Assembly (NCBI RefSeq): GCF_014529705.1
Contig: NZ_JAANIH010000006.1
Location: 140,789-204,788, forward strand
From: Bradyrhizobium campsiandrae
Lineage (GTDB): Bacteria > Pseudomonadota > Alphaproteobacteria > Rhizobiales > Xanthobacteraceae
Direction: 5' to 3'
Length of the DNA stretch: 64,000 nucleotides
Shown here: positions 58,043 through 64,000 of the stretch, one piece after another
Layout: the number at the start of each line of letters is the position of its first letter
Position numbering within the stretch: position 1 is the first letter of the stretch
Notes under the pieces: generated by a model
Told to the model about the DNA's origin: nothing
What the model saw: the letters and a program-made list of their open reading frames with translations, nothing else
The model's database searches: none
Program-made: the position numbers and the translations under genes

Positions 58043-58726
58043 ATGGCCAGACGTCCGGCGAAGACAGGCGGATCAATCACCCGCGGCGGTGGTGTCGCGC
58101 TGGGTGAGGCGGTATTTCGCTCGCTCTGCGAGGCGCTCCAGGCCGGCAACTACCGCGCGGGCGACCGCTTGCGCGAGGAGGAAGTCGCCCAGCGGCTGAG
58201 GGTCAGCCGCACGCCGGTGCGGGAGGCGCTGGGCCGGCTCGCCGCGCGCGGCTTCGTCGCGCCCGCCGCCGGTCGCGGGTTGATCGTCCGCAGCCTCGAC
58301 ATCTCGGAGGTGCTCGAGCTCTATGCGATGCGCGAAATCATGGAAGGCGCCGCCGCGCGTCTTGCCGCCGAGCACGCCTCCGCGCCCGAGGTCGACGCGC
58401 TCAGGGATATCGCACCGGCCTGTGTCGCGGCGCCGTAGCCTGACGCCATCGAGACGGCAAAGCTCAACCGCGCCTACCCCGAGGCGATCTTCCGTGCCGC
58501 GCGCCACCGCTCCCTCGACAACGCCTCGCGGGAAAGGCCGGACTGGATCGCCCTCCTCGGCCCCACCACCTTCACCGTGACGGGCCGCCCCTTAACCAGC
58601 CATGGCGAGCACCAGGCCATCATCGAGGCCATTGCCGCGCGCGACGGCGACAAGGCCGAGCAGCTCGCCCGCGCCCATATCCGCGAGGCGCTGCGCTGCC
58701 GGCTGAAGCTGCTGCAGAGGCAGTAG
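58043..58726 (+). pseudogene. GntR/FCD regulator with internal stop (tcu regulator)
   Basis: One frame of 228 codons encodes a GntR protein. The winged HTH is GEAVFRSLCEALQAGNYRAG followed by RLREEEVAQRLRVSRTPVRE. The FCD effector domain then begins LDISEVLELYAMREIMEGAA. A TAG stops it at 58436-58438 after ALRDIAPACVAAP. The same frame goes straight on as TAKLNRAYPEAIFRAARHRS and ALLGPTTFTVTGRPLTSHGE, ending in LARAHIREALRCRLKLLQRQ at 58726. So the gene is intact except for one nonsense codon and perhaps a small deletion near it. The product would lack half of the effector domain. It is divergent from tcuA and is likely its former regulator. A sequencing error is an alternative. Confidence 0.82.
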
Positions 58727-58825
58727 GGCGTTTGCTCATGAAAGTCAGCTTCCGCCGGATTCTCGGAACTCATAGAGAAAGACACAGATCGAGGAGACCG
58801 TGTGCGTCGTCGCGCCGCGGGCCCC

Positions 58826-59785
58826 CTACGGCGTCATGTCGTAGCGCTGGCGGAACGCACGGTTGAAATAAGAGAGGTCGTTGAAACCGCATTCATAGGC
58901 GATCGCGTTGATTGGCCGGTGTGGCGCGGTGAGATCTGTCAGGATGCGATGGGCACGTGCGAGGCGTGCATCGCGGACGAAATCGGTGAAGGTGGTGCCG
59001 TCGCCGGCGAAGAGCTGGCGGATGTAGCGCTCCGAAATCTGCTGGCTGCGCGCAACGTCGCCGACCGAAAGCGAACTGTCGACGAGCCGCCGGAAAATCT
59101 CGTCCTTCATCGCCTTGAGCCGCGCGGCGCGAAGCCCCTCGGCCAGACTCGGCCCCGTCCGGGCACCGAACAGCAGAGCAGCAAGGTCGTGCATGTGATC
59201 GCTGACGGCGCGGCGCAGCTCGGCCGTGGCGAGCGCACTCTGATCGTTGAGGATTCCGGCATAGCCGGTCAGCAGGCGCAGCGCCGGGTGATCCCTGTCG
59301 CTCGGCCGCGCGACGAGAGCGTCGACGCGACTGACGCGATGCCGCAGCAGATCCCTGCTGAAGCGGTAGGTGATGGTGTGACACCGCGTCGGCATCACGA
59401 AGATCGCCGGCGTGCCGTTGTCGGTCAGAACGGCCTCGCCCGCGCGAATGGTCGCGACACGGCCCTGCTGACGCAGCTCGCCCGTGCCTTGCGCGATAAC
59501 GACGAGGTGGAGATCGTCATTGTCGATCAGCTCGGCGTGGCGATGAACCCGCATCGGCGAACGTAGCCCGCTCGCCATCGCGAAGTCGGGCAGCGAGCGC
59601 AGCATGGCATCGATCTGGAGCGGTTGGCCGGCCAACGGCTCGATCGCAAAGCGCATCATCTTGCGGCCCCACACCTCGATGAAGGCGTCGAGCTGTCCGC
59701 TCGCCGCAAAGGGCGCGGACGTCACGCGAAACTGAAGCAACTCGTTGGCATCGACCGCCGTCACGACAGGACCCCCAATGGACAT
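58826..59785 (-). CDS. AraC-family regulator of the autotransporter/peptide locus
   Basis: A 319-residue AraC protein. The N-terminal half is a cupin-like sensor (AraC-binding-2 type: VHRHAELIDNDDLHLVVIAQ, RAGEAVLTDNGTPAIFVM). The C-terminal HTH pair is SLSVGDVARSQQISERYIRQ and NAIAYECGFNDLSYFNRAFR. It is divergent from the autotransporter gene across about 275 bases that contain two 21-bp-spaced direct repeats also present upstream of the two following transcription units, which makes it the likely controller of all three. The ATG at 59785 is chosen; a GTG five codons upstream is possible. Confidence 0.85.
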   Translation of the reverse strand: MSIGGPVVTAVDANELLQFRVTSAPFAASGQLDAFIEVWGRKMMRFAIEPLAGQPLQIDAMLRSLPDFAMASGLRSPMRVHRHAELIDNDDLHLVVIAQGTGELRQQGRVATIRAGEAVLTDNGTPAIFVMPTRCHTITYRFSRDLLRHRVSRVDALVARPSDRDHPALRLLTGYAGILNDQSALATAELRRAVSDHMHDLAALLFGARTGPSLAEGLRAARLKAMKDEIFRRLVDSSLSVGDVARSQQISERYIRQLFAGDGTTFTDFVRDARLARAHRILTDLTAPHRPINAIAYECGFNDLSYFNRAFRQRYDMTP

Positions 59786-59830
59786 GCCAATTTGTCGCAC
59801 AAGGGGAACATTGGATCAAACGGCACGTGA

Positions 59831-59868
59831 GTGCCGTTTAGTCCGCGCCATGTGCCGCCCAGTCCAAT
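59831..59868 (+). promoter_or_regulatory. Tandem direct repeat, site A (autotransporter promoter)
   Basis: GTGCCGTTTAGTCCGCG (59831-59847) and GTGCCGCCCAGTCCAAT (59852-59868) are direct repeats with a 21-bp period, fitting NTGCCGNNNNGYCC. TTGACC follows at 59871. The site lies between the AraC gene and the autotransporter. Period and orientation are those of AraC half-site pairs. Confidence 0.7.
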
Positions 59869-60060
59869 TGTTGACCCACGCGCTCAAGTCGCGGCTCTCC
59901 GGCGCTGTTGCTCAACTTCAACAGAGATCGCAATTCGCGACCGCAGGTCCGCACAGCCCAAGGGGGCTGCCGTTGTGCCCAAGCCGGACTATCGCTCGCA
60001 CGCTAGGTAGCCAATTGGATGGGCGACGCTCGCTTCGCCCGGTAATGCCCTGGGAAGACC

Positions 60061-62673
60061 ATGACGAAGATGACTGTCGTTGCCGCTGCCGCGATCACCA
60101 CATCGCAGCGAAAACGGACGCGTGCGGCGTTGCTGGCCGCCTGCTCCACACTCGCGTTCATGATTCCCGCCGCGCCGTCGTCGGCGCAGAATGCCACCTG
60201 GAAGACGAATCCCGGCAGTGGCATCTACAACGCTGGCACGAACTGGAACACGGGTCTGGTGCCGACTGGCACGGCCTTCTTCGGTACGTCCAACCAGACC
60301 GCCATCGCCATCGCGGCCGACGCCAGTGTGGGCGGCTGGACTCTCAATTCAGGGGCCTCCAGCTACCAGGCCACGATCGGGGCAAACGTTACGCTCTCGT
60401 TCACGGGCGCAGGGATCGCGGCCAACGGCGGCAGCATTTCGATCGCCACGAGCCAGACTGGTACCCTTTACTTCACCAATAATAGCTCCGCCGGCACTGC
60501 CACTATCAGCAACGCGGGCTCGACCGGCTTCTTCAACAACAGTACTGCGGGCAACGCGACGGTTGGAAACGCCGCCGCCGCCACCATGTATTTCTTCGAC
60601 GCGAGCACCGCGGGCAGCGCCGTCTTCACAAACCAGGGTGGCCTCTATTTTGTCGCCAATAGTTCTGCCGGCAACGCCGTTATCGACAACCAGAGCTTTC
60701 TTGCCCTGTCGAACAACGCGACGGCGGGCAACGCTGCCATCACCAATAACGCCACAGCCTCGACGGATTTCTCCCTCTCATCCGGACCTGCCGGCAACCA
60801 TCAACTCTCGGCCGGCTCCATAGCAGGCGGCGGATTCTTCCAGCTCGGCAGCAACCAGTTGACCGTCGGCGGCAATAATTTCTCAACGACAGTGTCCGGG
60901 GTGATCAAGGACGGCGGCGGCGGTGGCGGCACGGGCGGCTCGCTCGTGAAGATCGGCAACGGCATCATGCGGCTGACCGGCGCCAACACCTACACCGGCG
61001 CGACGACGGTCAACGGCGGCACGTTGTGGGTGGACGGCTCGATCGCCACATCGAGCCTGACCACGGTCAACAATGGCGCCTGGCTTGTGGGCGCGGGCAC
61101 GATCGGCAATACGCAGGTCAATGCCGGCGGCCTGCTCGGCCCTGGTAACGGCACGCCAACGACCTCGCTGACGGTCGCCGGCAATCTCGCCTTCCAGGCC
61201 GGTGCGCTCTATTTGATCGGGTTGAACCCCTCGACTGCCTCCTTCACGACGGTCTCGGGCACGGCGACCCTCAACGGCGCCACCGTGCAGGCTGCCTTCC
61301 TCACCGGCAGCTATGTCAGCAAGCAGTACACGATCCTCACCGCAACCGGTGGCCTATCCGGAACGTTCGCGTCGGTCATCGCCAACAACAACCTGCCTGC
61401 CGGATTCCATGACACGCTGAGCTATGACGCCAACAACGTCTATCTCAATCTCGCGCTCGGCTTTGCTGGCCCTTCGTATAACGCGATGAATCAAAACCAG
61501 CAGGCGGTCGCCGACGCGCTGGTCGGCTATTTCAATTCGACCGGAGGAATCCCTGCAGTCTATGGCAGCCTGACGCCCGCAGGCCTGACCCAGGCCTCGG
61601 GCGAGAGCGCGGCCGGTTCGCAGCAGGCCACCTTCGATGCCATGAGCCAGTTCATGGGCCTGCTGACGGATCCCTTCATGCGAAACTCCAATTGCCGCAC
61701 CGCTTCGCCATCGCAGGCCGCCTGCGGCGATGCGCCCGCGGGCGCGATCGGCTATGCGGACGATCGCCGCGCCGACGCCTATGCCATGTTCACCAAGGCG
61801 CCGCTGCGCGGCCGCCCGTTCGAACAGCGCTGGAGCGTGTGGGCGGCCGGATTCGGCGGCACACAGACCACCGAGGGCAACGCCATCGTCGGCTCGAGCC
61901 AGGCGACCAGCCGCATCTTCGGCACTGCCGTCGGCGCGGACTATCTGATCTCGCCGAGCACGCTGGCCGGCTTTGCGCTCGCCGGTGGCGGCACCAGTTT
62001 TGGCGTCAGCGGGCTCGGCGGCGGACGCTCCGACCTGTTTCAGGCCGGCGCCTATGTGCATCACACCAGCGGCCCCGCTTACGTCACCGCCGCACTCGCC
62101 TACGGCTGGCAGGATGTGACCACCGACCGCACCGTGACGATCGCGGGCGCCGACCGGCTGCGCGCGGAGTTCAACGCCAATGCATGGTCCGGTCGGCTCG
62201 AAGGCGGCTATCGCTTCGTTGCGCCGTGGATCGGCGGCGTCGGTCTCACGCCCTATGCGGCCGCGCAAGCCACCACGTTCCAGCTGCCGTCCTATGCCGA
62301 GCAGGTGATTTCAGGGGCGCCGGCCTTCGCGCTCAATTATGCGGCCAAGGACGTGACCGATGCGCGCAGCGAGCTCGGCCTGCGCAGCGACAAATCCTTT
62401 GCGCAGCAGAGCGGCGTGCTGACGCTGCGCGGCCGCCTCGCCTGGGCGCATGATTTCAATCCGAACCGCACGATCGCTGCGACCTTCCAGGCGCTGCCGG
62501 GCGCAAGCTTCGTCGTCAACGGCGCGGCGCAGGCGCGCGATTCCGCACTCACGACCGCATCGGCCGAGATGAAATGGCTGAACGGCTGGTCGGCGGCCGC
62601 GACCTTCGAGGGCGAGTTCTCGCAAGTCACCCGCTCCTATGCCGGCAAGGGCGTCGTGCGCTACGCCTGGTGA
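60061..62673 (+). CDS. Autotransporter (type V secreted protein)
   Basis: An 870-residue autotransporter. The extended signal peptide (to about residue 43, SSAQ-N) precedes a passenger rich in Asn, Ser, Gly and Thr. Near residues 136-235 there are about five repeats of about 20 residues with consensus LYFxNxSTAGNAxIxN (SAGTATISN, TAGNATVGN, TAGSAVFTN, SAGNAVIDN, TAGNAAITN). A passenger-associated GANTYTGATTVNGGTLWVDG lies near 305. The last 285 residues form a beta-barrel (RWSVWAAGFGGTQT, LTPYAAAQATTFQLPSYAEQ, LRGRLAWAHDFNPN) ending in VVRYAW with the usual aromatic terminus. No protease motif is seen, so adhesin-like. It is divergent from the AraC gene. Confidence 0.92.
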   Translation: MTKMTVVAAAAITTSQRKRTRAALLAACSTLAFMIPAAPSSAQNATWKTNPGSGIYNAGTNWNTGLVPTGTAFFGTSNQTAIAIAADASVGGWTLNSGASSYQATIGANVTLSFTGAGIAANGGSISIATSQTGTLYFTNNSSAGTATISNAGSTGFFNNSTAGNATVGNAAAATMYFFDASTAGSAVFTNQGGLYFVANSSAGNAVIDNQSFLALSNNATAGNAAITNNATASTDFSLSSGPAGNHQLSAGSIAGGGFFQLGSNQLTVGGNNFSTTVSGVIKDGGGGGGTGGSLVKIGNGIMRLTGANTYTGATTVNGGTLWVDGSIATSSLTTVNNGAWLVGAGTIGNTQVNAGGLLGPGNGTPTTSLTVAGNLAFQAGALYLIGLNPSTASFTTVSGTATLNGATVQAAFLTGSYVSKQYTILTATGGLSGTFASVIANNNLPAGFHDTLSYDANNVYLNLALGFAGPSYNAMNQNQQAVADALVGYFNSTGGIPAVYGSLTPAGLTQASGESAAGSQQATFDAMSQFMGLLTDPFMRNSNCRTASPSQAACGDAPAGAIGYADDRRADAYAMFTKAPLRGRPFEQRWSVWAAGFGGTQTTEGNAIVGSSQATSRIFGTAVGADYLISPSTLAGFALAGGGTSFGVSGLGGGRSDLFQAGAYVHHTSGPAYVTAALAYGWQDVTTDRTVTIAGADRLRAEFNANAWSGRLEGGYRFVAPWIGGVGLTPYAAAQATTFQLPSYAEQVISGAPAFALNYAAKDVTDARSELGLRSDKSFAQQSGVLTLRGRLAWAHDFNPNRTIAATFQALPGASFVVNGAAQARDSALTTASAEMKWLNGWSAAATFEGEFSQVTRSYAGKGVVRYAW

Positions 62674-62682
62674 GGGACGTTC

Positions 62683-62720
62683 TTGCCGCCGAGTCCAAAC
62701 ACAGTGCCGTCTGGCCCAAG
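62683..62720 (+). promoter_or_regulatory. Tandem direct repeat, site B (peptide operon promoter)
   Basis: TTGCCGCCGAGTCCAAA (62683-62699) and GTGCCGTCTGGCCCAAG (62704-62720) are spaced by 21 bp, as at site A. The downstream copy overlaps the -35 position for a TATGCT -10-like hexamer at 62736-62741. Located 10 bases after the autotransporter stop. Confidence 0.72.
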
Positions 62721-62860
62721 TCATTCATCTCCCGATATGCTGATTTTCAGCAATAACGATTAAGTGAAATCCTGCACCCAGAACCTCGCGCGCGTTTGCC
62801 GACACGGATTGCAGGCGAGCGCACCACGCGACCGCTTATCAACTTCCAGACGGAGTTTAC

Positions 62861-63049
62861 ATGACCAAGACATCGTCCAAGGCGCTGAGCGCGAATCGGA
62901 CATCTGACGATTCGATCGCGCCTGATGCACATGCCGGCAAGACCGAGCAGTTCGAGCTGTCCGAGCACGATCTCGCGCAGGTCAGCGGCGGCTACCAGAC
63001 CGGCGGATCGGGCCGGACCTTCAACTGCCCGACCAACGTGGACTATTGA
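62861..63049 (+). CDS. Double-glycine-leader-like peptide precursor 1
   Basis: A 62-residue peptide after a good ribosome site (ACGGAG). The hydrophilic N-terminal 44 residues end FELSEHDLAQVSGG, which matches the leader motif EL...L..V.GG that C39-peptidase ABC transporters cleave in bacteriocin-type precursors. The predicted core (YQTGGSGRTFNCPTNVDY, 18 residues) is polar with a single Cys. It is paired with a second peptide of the same design 62 bases downstream. No processing or transport gene is in the window, so peptide-export function is inferred. It could instead be a secreted-protein docking peptide. Confidence 0.78.
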   Translation: MTKTSSKALSANRTSDDSIAPDAHAGKTEQFELSEHDLAQVSGGYQTGGSGRTFNCPTNVDY

Positions 63050-63111
63050 TCGCGGAGCGTACGCGCCCCGCCCTTTCTAAAGATCCCATTCAAGCCGAGG
63101 AGTTTTGAACG

Positions 63112-63279
63112 ATGAGCGACAGCACGAAAGACAAGACGTCCGCTCCGGCCGAGCAGCGCAAGCAGAACGGCGAGCTCGATCAAAAGCAGCTGGATAACGT
63201 CAGTGGCGGATACGGAGCACTTGGCGGCGGAGGTGGCGCCGGCAAACTGCCCCGCGAAGGCCTCTTGCCGGCCGTGTAG
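63112..63279 (+). CDS. Double-glycine-leader-like peptide precursor 2
   Basis: A 55-residue peptide starting with ATG at 63112, preceded by GAGGAG. The leader-like part ends ELDQKQLDNVSGG (Gly32-Gly33), the same EL...L..VSGG-Y design as peptide 1. The predicted core of 22 residues begins YGALGGGGGAGKLPREG and ends LLPAV; it has no Cys. It is probably co-transcribed with peptide 1 from site B and ends at the strong terminator 63317-63353. Function unknown; the shared leader with unrelated cores is typical of peptide families exported by one transporter. Confidence 0.78.
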   Translation: MSDSTKDKTSAPAEQRKQNGELDQKQLDNVSGGYGALGGGGGAGKLPREGLLPAV

Positions 63280-63316
63280 CAGCCGGCACGCCCCCGCGAA
63301 TTCCCATCAGTCCCAA

Positions 63317-63353
63317 GCGGCCCGCGATGAAGATCGCGGGCCGCCGCGTTTTT
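63317..63353 (+). terminator. Rho-independent terminator of the peptide operon
   Basis: GCGGCCCGCGAT (63317-63328), loop GAAG, and ATCGCGGGCCGC (63333-63344) form a perfect 12-bp stem, followed by CGCG and TTTTT (63349-63353). It separates the peptide operon from the next promoter. Confidence 0.93.
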
Positions 63354-63392
63354 GTCGCCCAACGGCAACAGCCGCTCAAATTGGCAAGCAGA

Positions 63393-63430
63393 ATGCCGCG
63401 CTGCCCGTGTCCCGTGCCGTCTGGTCCAAG
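63393..63430 (+). promoter_or_regulatory. Tandem direct repeat, site C (glycine-rich gene promoter)
   Basis: ATGCCGCGCTGCCCGTG (63393-63409) and GTGCCGTCTGGTCCAAG (63414-63430) fit NTGCCGNNNNGYCC with a 21-bp period. The second copy is nearly identical to the one at 62704. TGTAAA at 63449 is a possible -10. It sits 84 bases before the start of the glycine-rich gene. Confidence 0.7.
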
Positions 63431-63514
63431 CCTGTGCAACCCACTTCTGTAAATTGGTTGCGTTCGTACGTGGCCGACGAACGAGCAATTGCGATGGGCG
63501 GGACCGGATTTGGA

Positions 63515-64000
63515 ATGCGCAAGCAGCGAACATTTATTTTCAGATCATCGCTGCCGACGACGACCGCACTCGGCCGGGCCGCATTCGCTGCCCTCTGTGC
63601 GATGTACCTCGCGCTGGCATCGGCGTCACCTGCAAAGGCGGACGGCGGATCGGGCGGCGCCGGCGCGACAGGCGCGGGCGCGGGCGGCGCTGGCGCCACC
63701 GACAATCTGGTGGGCGGGACCGGCGGCACTGGAACGGCGGGCACCGCCAGTGCAGGCGGCGGCGGCGGCGGTGGTGGTGGTGGCAATGGCGGCTCTGGAT
63801 TCCCATACTCCGGAGCGGGAGGATTTGGCGGCGCGGGCAGCGGCGGTGCCGCGGGCGGATCGGGCGCGACCACCTTCAATATCAACGGAGCAGTTGGCAA
63901 TGCTGGCGCAGCCGCGGGAGACGGCGGGGGCGGTGGCGGCGGTGGGTTCAACGATACGATCACCACCGTGCCAGGCACTGCCTTGGTCAGCGTGTCGAAC
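63515..64000 (+). CDS. Glycine-rich exported protein (partial at right edge)
   Basis: The frame from ATG 63515 stays open to the window end (at least 162 codons). A basic N-terminus and long hydrophobic stretch (LGRAAFAALCAMYLALASAS) end near PAKA-D, a signal peptide of the extended autotransporter kind. The mature part is Gly/Ala/Ser/Thr-rich with GGAGATGAGAGGAGA-type runs and a ten-glycine tract near residue 90. Asn/Thr-rich TTFNINGAVGNAG blocks look like beta-helix turns. It is probably a glycine-rich surface protein or autotransporter; the C-terminal half is missing. A start seven codons upstream (63494) is also open. Confidence 0.75.
   Translation, partial: MRKQRTFIFRSSLPTTTALGRAAFAALCAMYLALASASPAKADGGSGGAGATGAGAGGAGATDNLVGGTGGTGTAGTASAGGGGGGGGGGNGGSGFPYSGAGGFGGAGSGGAAGGSGATTFNINGAVGNAGAAAGDGGGGGGGGFNDTITTVPGTALVSVSN

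Noticed and set aside
56496..58199. 567-codon rightward frame opposite tcuA
   Set aside because: Antisense to a flavoprotein with intact FAD motif and continues through the intergenic operator; composition is mirror-like.

Overview
The window is a high-GC stretch of an alphaproteobacterial chromosome, most likely Bradyrhizobium or a close relative. The pointers are protein style rather than any search: three near-identical chemoreceptors in one che operon, pobA/pcaHG aromatic catabolism, a DUF3551-like small secreted protein, an Lpg1974-type outer membrane protein, and a palindromic intergenic repeat of a type I recall from Bradyrhizobium-group genomes. I see no rRNA or tRNA gene, CRISPR array, insertion sequence or phage gene.

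Layout. 1-13 kb is a polysaccharide region: an O-antigen-polymerase-like membrane protein (cut by the left edge), an O-acyltransferase, a secreted protein, a Wzz/BY-kinase copolymerase, an initiating sugar-phosphate transferase, and a divergent dTDP-rhamnose set (rfbD-rfbC, rfbA-rfbB). 13-19 kb holds small proteins, an EAL phosphodiesterase, and VanZ-like, CHRD and GrlR-like genes. 19-32.4 kb is a leftward chemotaxis operon: STAS, cheY, cheA, cheW, two MCPs, a second cheW, a third MCP, cheR, cheB and a soluble receptor-like protein. 32.6-36.8 kb carries an HD-GYP response regulator and a FecR-like/CHASE2-cyclase pair. 36.9-45.3 kb holds pobA with an AraC regulator and pcaHG with a LysR regulator (4-hydroxybenzoate to protocatechuate to ring cleavage). 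Between them lie a divergent EF-Tu paralogue, two divergent DJ-1/PfpI genes and an NTF2-like gene. 45.4-50 kb has an outer membrane protein, pncB and a GGDEF protein. 50-58.7 kb has a TetR gene with a double operator, an MFS-PlsC-acyl-ACP ligase fusion, and a tcuA/hydrolase/tcuB tricarballylate-type set whose divergent GntR regulator is interrupted by an in-frame TAG.

58.8-64 kb is the least ordinary part. An AraC regulator faces an autotransporter, followed by two tiny genes encoding peptides with a double-glycine leader-like motif and then a glycine-rich exported protein cut by the right edge. All three + strand transcription units carry the same pair of direct repeats (NTGCCGNNNNGYCC, exactly 21 bp apart) upstream. 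This suggests one AraC-controlled surface/secreted-peptide regulon and is the best candidate here for an undescribed system.

Four second-messenger proteins (EAL, HD-GYP, GGDEF and class III cyclase) lie close to the chemotaxis and polysaccharide genes, consistent with a motility/surface-attachment theme.
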